From Verrucomicrobiota bacterium (GTDB taxonomy: Bacteria; Verrucomicrobiota; Verrucomicrobiia; Opitutales; Intestinicryptomonadaceae), in NCBI GenBank assembly GCA_003343565.1, contig QALA01000085.1:1-54073 (forward strand): 54,073 nt of DNA, written 5' to 3'. Below the pieces are notes generated by a model that was not told where the DNA came from, ran no database searches, and saw nothing but the letters and a program-made list of their open reading frames with translations. Positions within the stretch are counted from its first letter, which is position 1, and every line of letters starts with the position of its first letter. The position numbers were made by a program, and so were the translations under genes. Shown here piece after piece: positions 17,795 to 26,990 of this stretch.

Positions 17795-19873
17795 TCAGGG
17801 CTGTTTTACCAAGCCGGGCCTCCAGCCGAGAATCTCCTTTACGAGAGGATCGCGGCCGAAATATTTTCTGACTTGCGCCATGTCCCAATAGTCGATTTTT
17901 CCGCACGGAATGTCGGGCGACATTTCCTCCATCGGAAGGTGGAGATCCCACTTGCCGCGCAGCGGCGGCTTTGTGCGGAACAGCCTTCCGCCGCGCAGCA
18001 CGTTCATTCGCTTTAACGAAGGATCCATAATGTTTTTCATTTCGGGATATTTTTTCAAATACACCTCGGAATCCACATACTTCAAATGGCTGGGATAATT
18101 CTTCCAATAAGATTCCCAACGCTCGTCCTTCCACTGCACTTGCGAAGCGGCGACATCGCAGTCTATGAACACGTTGTCCTTTACTATGTTGTCCTTTCCG
18201 GCGTGGAAATACACGGCGGAAAAGCCGCCGCCCCTGCCCGGAGTCCCCACGCGGCAGAATATGTTTTTTTCTATGAGCGTCCCGCCGGAGCCGTCGTCTA
18301 TGTACACGCCGCACATCATGGAGGACTTGTGCGAAGCCACGGTTTCGGCAAAGAAGTTTCCGCGAATTACATTGCCCCTGTTGTAGGGCAGGCGGCCGGT
18401 GTATATGATTCCCATGTCGTCGAAGTCGCGGCAGCAGCGCTCAAAGTAGTTGAACTCAAACAGGTGCTCGCTTCCGCTGTATCCGACCGACATGTGCGAT
18501 TGGTCGTGAAAATAGCAGTGGCTCAAAACTCCCCCAACGCCCCGAAAGAGCACTTGGGCCGAATACGACTTTTGCAGCCGCGCATTGTTCCAAAATTCGG
18601 AATTGTAAACCTTATTGCGGGAGGGCAGCAAAAGCTCCTCGTTGCCTCCGGTGAAAGCGACGCCGCCGGAGCCCGTATCGTAAACTTTGCCGTTTTTAAA
18701 TTCGTTGTTTATCTCCGCCAAACGCTCCGGGGAATACTTCGAGACGTCGGCCGAGGAAATGTTGACGGCGAGGCTTCCGAGATTGTTGAAGTTGCACCCG
18801 TCGATCACGACTTTGGCGCAGCCGCTTCCGGATATGGCAGTCGCGCGGGAAGCGGTGAAATTGATATTCTTCAGCGTCAAGCCCTCCACGTTGGAAAGCT
18901 TTATGAACGGCGCGTCGAGTAGCGAAAAGTCGAAATACTCCGACGAATCCGGCCTGCGGTCGAGAAGCACATAGAAGTAGAGATTGTCCCTGTCTATGTA
19001 GTATTCGCCGATCGCGTCCATCTCCTCAAAAAGGTTTATGGCCTGGTAGGCGTTGACGACGAGCTTGTGGTGGTTTTTCTGCACGCCCCACGGCAACTGG
19101 GTATCCAGAGTGACCGATTTTGCGTCCTTATCGATTTTTTTCACCCGCACCGTATTGTACGCCCAGCCGTGGTGGAATATTCCCGAAAGCCACATGTCTT
19201 TGGCCTGCGTCCACCGCTCGTGGCGCGGATCGGAATATGCAAATACGCCGCCGATTTTTTCCTTTGACGGGTCCCATGCGGAGGCGTCGCTCTTGTTGAA
19301 GCCGTTTTCCAAGACTCTTCCCAGCGGTATCTTCTCCGAGCCGTTGGGATACTGCGCGAGAGTCAGCGGCATCTTGCTAAAAAAGGCCTCCGTGTGCGAC
19401 GGCCCGCCCATCGAGCCGAATCCGTAGGCGCGCATTCCGCCGACCCTGGTGACCCCAAAATTCTTCAAGTCGAACGCATACAAATGGCCCTCGCGCTTCG
19501 CGGGGAGTTTGGCAAGCATGTCCGCCCGCCTGACCTCCACCAACGCGTCGGCCGGAACCCGCACGCCCCCGTGCAAAACGACCTTCCCTACCCCCCTGAT
19601 TGTCAGGGGCGACTGCGCCGTCGGATAGCCCTTCATATCCACGCCCTTTTTCGGCATGAAATACACGCCCTCCTCCAGGATTATTTCCGAAGGCCCGGTA
19701 TCTTTGGAGGCCTCCGAAACCGCCTTGGCCAAGGTGGCGTAAGGCTTTTGAATGCCGCCGTCGCCCTCCGTGTCGGAACCGGCGGGCGAAACGTGCAGCT
19801 GCACGGCGCCGAGTTGTGAAACCGCCGCAAAAAGGCATGCGGCAAACGCAGTTATGCTCTTCATAATTTTCAT
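17795..19873 (-). CDS. Secreted right-handed parallel beta-helix protein, paralogue A
   Basis: Predicted exported protein, probably carbohydrate-active, of the parallel beta-helix class. The 692-residue product has a signal peptide (MKIMKSITAFAACLFAAVSQLGA), then LHVSPAGSDTEGDGG, the opening typical of secreted beta-helix enzymes. An insert domain containing DPRHERWTQAKDMWLSGIF and GWAYNTVRVKK follows, then repeated helix coils from about residue 300 to 570. Conserved acidic motifs FDDMGIIYTGR (about 483) and GVYIDDGSG (about 523) recur in the neighbour and are candidate catalytic or metal sites. Architecture recalls GH141-like proteins, but I cannot assign a family. AAGGG lies 8 bases before the chosen start. 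Last gene of the cluster, 17 bases after paralogue B. Confidence 0.8.
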   Translation of the reverse strand: MKIMKSITAFAACLFAAVSQLGAVQLHVSPAGSDTEGDGGIQKPYATLAKAVSEASKDTGPSEIILEEGVYFMPKKGVDMKGYPTAQSPLTIRGVGKVVLHGGVRVPADALVEVRRADMLAKLPAKREGHLYAFDLKNFGVTRVGGMRAYGFGSMGGPSHTEAFFSKMPLTLAQYPNGSEKIPLGRVLENGFNKSDASAWDPSKEKIGGVFAYSDPRHERWTQAKDMWLSGIFHHGWAYNTVRVKKIDKDAKSVTLDTQLPWGVQKNHHKLVVNAYQAINLFEEMDAIGEYYIDRDNLYFYVLLDRRPDSSEYFDFSLLDAPFIKLSNVEGLTLKNINFTASRATAISGSGCAKVVIDGCNFNNLGSLAVNISSADVSKYSPERLAEINNEFKNGKVYDTGSGGVAFTGGNEELLLPSRNKVYNSEFWNNARLQKSYSAQVLFRGVGGVLSHCYFHDQSHMSVGYSGSEHLFEFNYFERCCRDFDDMGIIYTGRLPYNRGNVIRGNFFAETVASHKSSMMCGVYIDDGSGGTLIEKNIFCRVGTPGRGGGFSAVYFHAGKDNIVKDNVFIDCDVAASQVQWKDERWESYWKNYPSHLKYVDSEVYLKKYPEMKNIMDPSLKRMNVLRGGRLFRTKPPLRGKWDLHLPMEEMSPDIPCGKIDYWDMAQVRKYFGRDPLVKEILGWRPGLVKQP

Positions 19874-19890
19874 GTATGCGACCCTTTCGA

Positions 19891-22014
19891 TTAACGGCGA
19901 TTAAGCAAACCCGGCATCTTATCCATAATTTCCTTAGCCAGCGGATTCTTCCCGAATATCTTTTTAAATTCTTCGGGAGTCCAATAATCCACCTTCGGAA
20001 GCGGCCCGCCGTCGTCCGGCCTTATGTAGTTGTTGTTTCTTAAGGTAAATTTTCCGCGCTGGGTGAGATTGGTTTCGCAAAAGAGATTGCCCACTATGTA
20101 GTTTTCCCTGTCGCGCTCCGCGCTGACCACGCCCTTCAGCTTGGGATATTTTTTTAAATAGGCCTCTCCGTTTATGTCAACCTCTTTGTAAAGCTTGTAT
20201 TCGTTGTCCTTTATGCGCTTGTCCCACACGCTGTTCGGCCACGTGGTGCACGCCACTGCGGCAAGGCAGTCCACAAATATGTTCTGCTTGACCATATTTC
20301 CGTCTCCGCCGTGAAAAAACACCGCAGCAAAAAGGTTGTTCTTGCCCGGATTTCCCACGCGGCAAAATATGTTCTTTTCTATCAGAAAGCGTCCGGAACC
20401 GTCGTCGATATACACGCCGCACATCATGGCCTCCGGCTTCTTGGGCGTAATTTGGGAGAAGAAATTGTAGCGTATCACGTTTCCGCAATGGCTCTGGTTG
20501 CGACCCGTATAAATTGCGCCCATGTCGTCGAATTCCGTGCTGCACCTGTCGAAATAGCAGCACTCGATTACGTGGTCGTTGCCGGAGAGCGCGATGCCCT
20601 CGTGGGTCTGGTTCGTTATGCGGCAGTGGCGCACCTTCACCCCGACGCCGTCGATATATATTCCCGGACAATAGCTGCGGCCGATTCTGGCGTTGTCGCT
20701 CACCATACAGTTTTCGATAAGCCCGTTTCCGTCGACGAGGTTGACGCGCTCGCCCACGGTCATGTAGAAGCCGCCCATTCCGGTGTTGACCGCGGAGCAG
20801 TTGACTATCGAGTTGTCATGCGAGAGCACCGGCGGATTTTTATTCGACACAAACGGCGTGGCGGAGCGGTTTATTTCCACTGCGCGCGAGCCGAGATTTT
20901 TAAAATTGCACCGATCTATCAGCAAATGCGAACTGTCCTTTGCAATGATCGCGCTGCCCCTTGCGCATTCAAAGTCGATGCCGACTATCTGCAAATGCGC
21001 GGCCTTTTCGGCCCTTACGAACGGAGAGCATATGACGGAAAAATCGATGTGGGCCCCCTTCTTCGGCCACTTGTCGAGCATGACGTAAAACATGCAGTTT
21101 TTGCGGTCGAAGTAATACTCTCCGGCGGCGTCGATTTCCTCAAGAAGATTGAACGCGAAATAGGCGTTTAGCTCCAGAAAGTCCTTCTCTTTTATTCCGT
21201 ACGGAAGGACGGTCTCCAATTCGATTTGCTTCTTTTCAGCGTCCAGCTTTTTGACGCGCACCGTATTGTACGCCCAGCCGTAGTTGAATATTCCGCTCAG
21301 GCGCAAATCCTCGGCGTTGGTCCAGCGGTCGTGGCGCGGATCGGAATATTCGATCGTCCCCCCGCGCCGCGGACCCTTGCTTTCAGCGGGGCGAAAAGCC
21401 TTCGTGCCCGAATCGACGGTGCGCTTCCAATTCATCGCTCCCGAATTCGGATAGCGCGCGCTGAAAAGCTCCATGTCGGTATAGAAAGGCTCGACCGGAG
21501 GGTACGGCTGCGCGATTCCGAATCCGCTCGTGCCGAGCTTACCGCAATCCTTTATTCCGTACTTTTTCAAATCCAGATAAAACAGCTTTCCGGAGACCTT
21601 TCCCGGCAGGCGCGACAAAACGGCCTTGTCGCGCACAACTTTCAAGTCGTCCGCCGGGACGCGCACGCCGCCGATAAAATTCACGCTTCCGCCGTCGCCC
21701 TTCAAAACCAGCGGAGCGCCCTTCGAGCCGGCAAACGAAGAGTCTATCGACACGCAGTCCGCGTCGCTCTTAAAAAAGTAGTTTCCGCCCGAAAACACGA
21801 TTTCCACGCGCTCCCGCAACCCCTGACCATTTTGGGATTTGAACTGCGCGGCTTTGGCCAACGCCCTTTTGAGCGAGGCGTAGGGCGCCCGTTTAGAGCC
21901 GTCGCCGGCCTCGTCCGAACCGGAGGCCGAAACGAATATCTGCGCCGCGAACCCCCAAGAGGCGAGCGAAAGCAGCGCCGCCGCAAGCGACATCTTTTTC
22001 ACATGAACTTTCAT
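19891..22014 (-). CDS. Secreted right-handed parallel beta-helix protein, paralogue B
   Basis: Tandem paralogue of the next gene downstream, 707 residues with signal peptide MKVHVKKMSLAAALLSLASWGFA. The same blocks appear in the same order: IFVSASGSDEAGDGSK, DPRHDRWTNAEDLRLSGIF, GWAYNTVRVKKLD, NLLEEIDAAGEYYFDRKN, EFDDMGAIYTGR (about residue 494), MMCGVYIDDGSG (about 533) and LIEKNIFCRVGNPGK. Outside these blocks the two have diverged widely, so the duplication is old. The frame-matched acidic motifs suggest a shared catalytic or binding site. AAAGGT lies upstream of the start. The GH110-like gene ends 96 bases before it. Substrate unknown; extracellular or outer-surface polysaccharide is likely. 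Confidence 0.8.
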   Translation of the reverse strand: MKVHVKKMSLAAALLSLASWGFAAQIFVSASGSDEAGDGSKRAPYASLKRALAKAAQFKSQNGQGLRERVEIVFSGGNYFFKSDADCVSIDSSFAGSKGAPLVLKGDGGSVNFIGGVRVPADDLKVVRDKAVLSRLPGKVSGKLFYLDLKKYGIKDCGKLGTSGFGIAQPYPPVEPFYTDMELFSARYPNSGAMNWKRTVDSGTKAFRPAESKGPRRGGTIEYSDPRHDRWTNAEDLRLSGIFNYGWAYNTVRVKKLDAEKKQIELETVLPYGIKEKDFLELNAYFAFNLLEEIDAAGEYYFDRKNCMFYVMLDKWPKKGAHIDFSVICSPFVRAEKAAHLQIVGIDFECARGSAIIAKDSSHLLIDRCNFKNLGSRAVEINRSATPFVSNKNPPVLSHDNSIVNCSAVNTGMGGFYMTVGERVNLVDGNGLIENCMVSDNARIGRSYCPGIYIDGVGVKVRHCRITNQTHEGIALSGNDHVIECCYFDRCSTEFDDMGAIYTGRNQSHCGNVIRYNFFSQITPKKPEAMMCGVYIDDGSGRFLIEKNIFCRVGNPGKNNLFAAVFFHGGDGNMVKQNIFVDCLAAVACTTWPNSVWDKRIKDNEYKLYKEVDINGEAYLKKYPKLKGVVSAERDRENYIVGNLFCETNLTQRGKFTLRNNNYIRPDDGGPLPKVDYWTPEEFKKIFGKNPLAKEIMDKMPGLLNRR

Positions 22015-22110
22015 ATACCACTTTTACCTTTCTGTTTGTTGCGCCTAAAAATCTATTCCCCCGCAACCGCATGCAATCCCGGCCGGGAAACCTCCCTTCC
22101 CTCCCCCGCG

Positions 22111-23922
22111 TCAATCAGCCAGCATATTCGATTTCGTGACGGGGTTGAGGGTAAAATTCAACAGCACCGGAGATTCCGAGCAAGACTTGAACCTGCAATT
22201 TTGAACGCGTATCGAATTGTGGACCCAGCCTTCCGAAGGCGTGGACTCCGAAAACTTCGCGCCGTCGCAAACCGACGCGCCGGACTTGACCCCTACCCTG
22301 TTGCAATCGACGAACATGCAACCGGAGACGGACGCGCTCTCAATCGCCGCGCCCTCAAACCACCGCCTGTTGTCGCACTCCATGATTATTGCGGGATACA
22401 GCGTGGATATAAACTCGCAGTTCTCTATTTCGACGGAGCGCGCCAAAACCGCAAATCCCCTCGCCCTTGTGGAGACCGCCGACGTTCGCTCGACGCGCAA
22501 ATTCGGCTGGGCCGAAGCGTTCGAAACCGGCGCCCCCTTGTCGACGCGGTCGGGAAGCGCGCGGGAGAGCTCAACAAGCAGGAATTTTTCCCTCTCGTCG
22601 ACTTCCACAGAAACGACCTGGCTCCTAAATCCCGAACGCAGGCCGTTTTCGTCGGAGCCGAAATCGAGAGTGTCGCCCTTGCGCGGGGCGGCCTTCAAAT
22701 CGAAGCCCGCGCGCGCCTTTGCGTACTTGAGCTTCACCACATGCGCGTCGACGCGCTCCGACACGGCCCAATACATCTGGTGCACGCTGAGCGCGTCGCC
22801 CCCGCAGCGTTCAAAGCGGCAGTTGGAAACCCGCAGATCCCCCCTGCAATTTCTGAACTGGACGGCGTCGGCAGTGGTCGTCATCAAAACGGCGTCGTTT
22901 TTCGGAATCACGTTCACGTTGTCGAGCGACACTCCGCTTGAGGCCTGCGCCTGAATCCCCGTTCCCGAATGCCCCCAAACGTTGACGTTGTACATTCGCA
23001 CCCTTGAACACTCCGAAAACGACACCGCCGGAAGCCCGTAAACCTGATAGCGCACCACGACTTCGTCGCCTTTCTTGGGCTTGGCGCCGCCCTTGTCCAG
23101 CGGAACGCGCATCTTGCCGCCGCCCAGGTTCTCCACGCTCCTGTCGACTTTCTGATAGATGTCCAATCCTGGAATGAACTCGTTTTTGCGAATGTCGTAA
23201 AGGTTCACGGCCTTTGGAACAAGCTCCAATATGTTTTGCCCGTCGCTGACGGAACAGTCGAAATATTCGTCGCCCACGTCGGTCACGACGCCGCCGACAA
23301 ACGGGTAGTCGGCGCATTCAAAATCGATGTTTCTGACAACGACATCGGAGCACTTTTCAAACACAAGCTGGCTTCCGCCCGAATGCAAAATCAAAGTTGC
23401 GCCGCAGCCGTCTATCATAATTTTGTCGAAGTTTTCCGCGAACACGCCGGCGTAGCCGCGCTCAAAAGTGAACAGGTCGTACGTCCCGACCTCAAACACC
23501 ACGCGGACGCCGGACTTTCCCTCCGCGGAGGCTATCGCCCTGCGTATCGCGTCGGAATCGTCCAGCCCGTCGCCCGGAACCGCGCCGAAGTCCGAGACTC
23601 GAACCACATTCGGATAGTCGTCCATAGGAGAGGCGTCGGCCGCCATTTCCCCGGTGGAACCGGCAAATTCCGACTTCGGCCTTTTCTGAACGGGCGGCAA
23701 CTTTTCGGCGGAGGAATCCGCAGCCCGGTCCGGCATTACCTGTCCGGCTTCCGTCCGCCGCTTGGCTTTTTTGCCGTCGCCCGCGCCCCGGCCGGACTCG
23801 GACTTTTCAACTTTGGGCAATCCGTACAGCGCCGCGTTAAACTCCGCGCCCGCGAACAAGCCGCCGCCTGCCGGCAAGAAGAGCGACATAAAAAAAAGCG
23901 ATATGGCCGGCAATCCGCGCAT
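22111..23922 (-). CDS. Secreted GH110-like beta-helix protein
   Basis: Predicted exported beta-helix protein with sequence blocks resembling family GH110 alpha-1,3-galactosidases. From the ATG at 23920-23922 the 603-residue product has a signal peptide (MRGLPAISLFFMSLFLPAGG), a low-complexity linker to about residue 105, then VRVSDFGAVPGDGLDDSDAI. GH110-like blocks follow: AVSFSECSRVRMYNVNVWGH, TTTADAVQFRNCRGDLRVSN, and RARGFAVLARSVEIENCEF with NRRWFEGAAIES. The motif that reads DDPVNVHG or similar in the GH110 enzymes I recall is GGDALSVH here (about residue 373), so one aspartate of the pair is missing. First gene of the three-gene cluster. An in-frame start at 23973 is possible but would spoil the signal peptide. 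Confidence 0.72.
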   Translation of the reverse strand: MRGLPAISLFFMSLFLPAGGGLFAGAEFNAALYGLPKVEKSESGRGAGDGKKAKRRTEAGQVMPDRAADSSAEKLPPVQKRPKSEFAGSTGEMAADASPMDDYPNVVRVSDFGAVPGDGLDDSDAIRRAIASAEGKSGVRVVFEVGTYDLFTFERGYAGVFAENFDKIMIDGCGATLILHSGGSQLVFEKCSDVVVRNIDFECADYPFVGGVVTDVGDEYFDCSVSDGQNILELVPKAVNLYDIRKNEFIPGLDIYQKVDRSVENLGGGKMRVPLDKGGAKPKKGDEVVVRYQVYGLPAVSFSECSRVRMYNVNVWGHSGTGIQAQASSGVSLDNVNVIPKNDAVLMTTTADAVQFRNCRGDLRVSNCRFERCGGDALSVHQMYWAVSERVDAHVVKLKYAKARAGFDLKAAPRKGDTLDFGSDENGLRSGFRSQVVSVEVDEREKFLLVELSRALPDRVDKGAPVSNASAQPNLRVERTSAVSTRARGFAVLARSVEIENCEFISTLYPAIIMECDNRRWFEGAAIESASVSGCMFVDCNRVGVKSGASVCDGAKFSESTPSEGWVHNSIRVQNCRFKSCSESPVLLNFTLNPVTKSNMLAD

Positions 23923-24617
23923 TGTCAAAAAATTTCGTTTGATGTTATTCCGGGGGCCGGCGGGCGCAAGCATTATTTGGCCTCCCGCCCCGCCGGAGTT
24001 TCTCCGGACGAAAGCATGCCGCGCAAAAACCGGCGCCTATGCTTTCCGCTCTCGTACGCTTTCGCACGCGTTTCGTGCGCTCCGTCCGCATTTTCGAAAG
24101 CAGCGTTTCAAAGTAAAAAAACGTTCGTTCGGCCGCAGGCGCGCATTCCGAATTTCAGGCGCAATTTTTTTCGTATCCTCCGTCCCGAATGCGCCGATTC
24201 GCCTTCCCCGTTCCCAATTGCAAAAGCCGGACGGCATTCAAATGCGAGGCTCCAAAACGCGAAAAATGAAAACGCCGAAAACGGAAGATTTTTCCGCCGG
24301 AAAACCCGGACAAAAATATGTGCCCCCATTGGAAGGAAAGTTGAAGCAGAATTTTTCAAAACTAAAATGCGTCGTCAAAACGCTCCCGTGACAGCCGGCG
24401 AAACAGACTGCCGCCCTATTCGGCAAAACGCAAAAAAAACGCATGTCGCAAAACGATTCGCCGGGCAATCCGTTAGTCAATTCGCCGAGCCTTTCGTTAG
24501 ACGACCCGCAACTGCGCCGAATGCGCGGCCCGCAAATCCGGAATCCCCCGCGGCCGCGCCGGATTTCCCGAATCCGCAAATATCTCCGCGCGAATCCCGC
24601 ACGGCGACGGCGCGCGC
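23923..24617. other. Intergenic region between the antiporter and the beta-helix cluster
   Basis: 695 bases without a credible gene; the overlapping open frames are low-complexity and lack start signals. The promoter of the beta-helix cluster must lie at its left end. TTGACA occurs on the minus strand immediately before the GH110-like ATG, too close to serve as its -35. A small hairpin, CCGGAG-TTT-CTCCGG, lies at 23993-24007. Confidence 0.5.
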
Positions 24618-26939
24618 TCAGCCTTCGGAAACCAGACCGAACTTTCGCGCCACCTTTTCAATGGCGGCAGAACTTCCCATGCACAAAAATTTGTCGCCCG
24701 CAGAAAACGGCCTCGACGGATCGGGACGCGACGGAACGCCCTCCCCGTCGAACAGTATTCCGACGAGCTTTACCCCGTACTCTTTCGGCATTTGCAAGTC
24801 GGCCAAAGTTTGCCCGACCAGCGCGGAGCCGTACGGAACGCCCAAGACCTTCAGGAGCATTTTTCCGGCCCCTTCGATTATGTCCGACGTCGAAGGAGTC
24901 GAGGAGGCGCGCGTCAAAATTTCCTCGGCAGCCGCAATCTCTTTGTCGGAGGCGCAAAGTATGACTACGTCCTCAGGAAAGAGACGCGTATCCGGGCCTA
25001 TGTCGTATATGGAAAACGCCCCGCGCCTGATTGCGGCGATCTCGGCTCCGGTCCGCTTCCGCACGGCAAGCTCCCCGACTGTCTTTCCGGCGGCGTCGGC
25101 AAATTCGCCTATCTCGATTTCCGAAACGTTTTTGGCCCATGTGCGGCTCGCGCGCACGCTATCCATGAGGGCGTCGCGCTTGGCGAACTCGGCGTTTTCC
25201 AGATGGCGCCTGATGACGGAGGAAAATCTGCCCTCAAGCGAATGCCTGAAATTGGAGAGAATCTTTCTAAAAAACAGCGCCATGAAAGCCAAGCTCACGC
25301 CCAATATTATCACGGCGTCGTCCACCGGAAGAAAATTAAAGACAAACGCAAAATACACCACCGCAAAACCTAGCATTATGACCGCCGAAAATACTCCTCT
25401 CAAAAACGCGTGAAGCTTGCCGCCCGCCCCCGACGTCAGGCCGTAGCGCGATTCCATTCCGTCAACCATCTTGTGCGTGCACACGCTCGACGAGCGCAGG
25501 ACGCCGGCGAGCATCGGCAGCGAAAGAGCCGCTGCGGCCACCCATATTCCGGCCGCCAGCCAATCCGGATAGGGAGTCGTGTCGCTCTTTATGTAATTGG
25601 CGACTCTCGCCGCTGCGAACATAACCCCGCTGAACATCAGCGTATATATGAATACGGCCAATATGTGGGGCAGAAAATCCTTCAATCTGCCGCTGCCGGC
25701 GGCCGCCTGCGAGGCCGATCCCACGGCGCGCCTGTAAATTTCCAAAGCGTCGAGAAGCTTCTTCGGAGCGACATAATGGGCAAACTTCATTACCGCCTCG
25801 GACTGCGACGAAACGAGCGGATTTACAAACACCGTCAAAAACGACACCCCCATGGCGATAGCCATTATGGAAGGATCCATCACGCCGCTCGATATTCCCA
25901 AACCGGCGATTACAAAGCTGAACTCGCCGATTTGCGCCTTGTTTATCGCCGCAAGATACGCGTCGCGGCAGCCTATTCCGCCCAGAACCACGCCCGCAAA
26001 GCACGCCAGCGACTGGAACACTATCACCCCCACCGATATCAAGACTATCGGCAGCCACAATTCCCACAGCAAAGCCGGATTTATCTGCGTGCCCACCGAG
26101 ACAAAAAACAGGGCCACAAACAGGTTTCTAAACGGATCGGTAATGTGCTCGACCCTTCTCGAAACGTCGGAGCCGGATATTATCGACCCCGCCATAAAAG
26201 CTCCGAGCGACAGCGACAAATCCGACACGGCCGCCAACTCGCCAAGCCCCATGATGAGGCAGAAGATGAGCATTATCAGCTCCTGCCTGTTCCCCGACAG
26301 AGCGAATCTGCGCAGCAGGCGCGGAATCAGAAGCTTGCCCGCCACGAAGATCGTTATCATGAAACTCAATATCGCAAGCGTCGAGCTGAACAGCTCCGAC
26401 ACCCCCGGAAGCTCGCCGGACGACACCCCGGAAAGCACGACCAGCAAAAAGACCGCAAATATGTCCTCGATAATCAATATGCCTATGGCAATTTGCGCGT
26501 AAAGCTTGGACAAGTCTCTGCGCTGGGCGAAAATTTCCACAATAACAATCGTCGAACTCATCGCCAGAACGCCGCCGAGAAAAATGCCGTCAACTTTCGA
26601 CATGCCCATAAGCCCCGCCGCCGCCATTCCCAAAATGCCCATGGAAACTATCTGGAACGTTATTCCGAGAAAACTTGGAACGAACACCTTTTTGAGACGC
26701 TCAAGATTGAACTCCATTCCGACGAAGAACATCATGAACATCACGCCGAGCTCGCCGAGAGCCGCGATGTTTTCCGAAGAGCTTATCAGCCCCGTCACCG
26801 GCGACAGCAAAATCCCGACGATGATGAATCCCAACAGCTGCGGGAGTTTCAGCATCGAGAAAATTCTCATCGAAGCCGTCGATGCGACGATGATTATGGC
26901 AAGATCCTTAATCAGAAGCTCTGTGGAATGGGCGTCCAT
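24618..26939 (-). CDS. CPA2-type cation:proton antiporter with two RCK_C domains
   Basis: Inner-membrane monovalent cation/proton antiporter of the KefB/NapA superfamily. The 773-residue protein starts with an antiporter domain of about twelve membrane helices (to about residue 390), including LPQLLGFIIVGILLSPVTG, FFVGMEFNLERLKKVF and AIGILIIEDIFAVFLLVVLS. Four further hydrophobic helices follow (about 425-560). Then come two TrkA-C (RCK_C) domains, about 600-685 (IEIGEFADAAGKTVGELAV) and 695-773. The NAD-binding RCK_N domain seen in Kef proteins is absent, so regulation may be by a ligand other than NAD(H) or glutathione. Divergent from the DUF362 gene; a strong hairpin lies in its leader. 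Confidence 0.88.
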   Translation of the reverse strand: MDAHSTELLIKDLAIIIVASTASMRIFSMLKLPQLLGFIIVGILLSPVTGLISSSENIAALGELGVMFMMFFVGMEFNLERLKKVFVPSFLGITFQIVSMGILGMAAAGLMGMSKVDGIFLGGVLAMSSTIVIVEIFAQRRDLSKLYAQIAIGILIIEDIFAVFLLVVLSGVSSGELPGVSELFSSTLAILSFMITIFVAGKLLIPRLLRRFALSGNRQELIMLIFCLIMGLGELAAVSDLSLSLGAFMAGSIISGSDVSRRVEHITDPFRNLFVALFFVSVGTQINPALLWELWLPIVLISVGVIVFQSLACFAGVVLGGIGCRDAYLAAINKAQIGEFSFVIAGLGISSGVMDPSIMAIAMGVSFLTVFVNPLVSSQSEAVMKFAHYVAPKKLLDALEIYRRAVGSASQAAAGSGRLKDFLPHILAVFIYTLMFSGVMFAAARVANYIKSDTTPYPDWLAAGIWVAAAALSLPMLAGVLRSSSVCTHKMVDGMESRYGLTSGAGGKLHAFLRGVFSAVIMLGFAVVYFAFVFNFLPVDDAVIILGVSLAFMALFFRKILSNFRHSLEGRFSSVIRRHLENAEFAKRDALMDSVRASRTWAKNVSEIEIGEFADAAGKTVGELAVRKRTGAEIAAIRRGAFSIYDIGPDTRLFPEDVVILCASDKEIAAAEEILTRASSTPSTSDIIEGAGKMLLKVLGVPYGSALVGQTLADLQMPKEYGVKLVGILFDGEGVPSRPDPSRPFSAGDKFLCMGSSAAIEKVARKFGLVSEG

Positions 26940-26956
26940 GCGTTTTTGGCGGTTGC

Positions 26957-26990
26957 GCGGCGGCCGTCATTGCCGGCCGCCGCCGTTTTT
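26957..26990. promoter_or_regulatory. Perfect 10-bp GC stem-loop in the antiporter leader
   Basis: GCGGCGGCCG (26957-26966) and CGGCCGCCGC (26974-26983) form a perfect stem with a 7-base loop, 17 bases upstream of the antiporter ATG. On the plus strand the 3' arm is followed by CGTTTTTATTT, which is the form of an intrinsic terminator, but no plus-strand gene precedes it. Confidence 0.6.
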
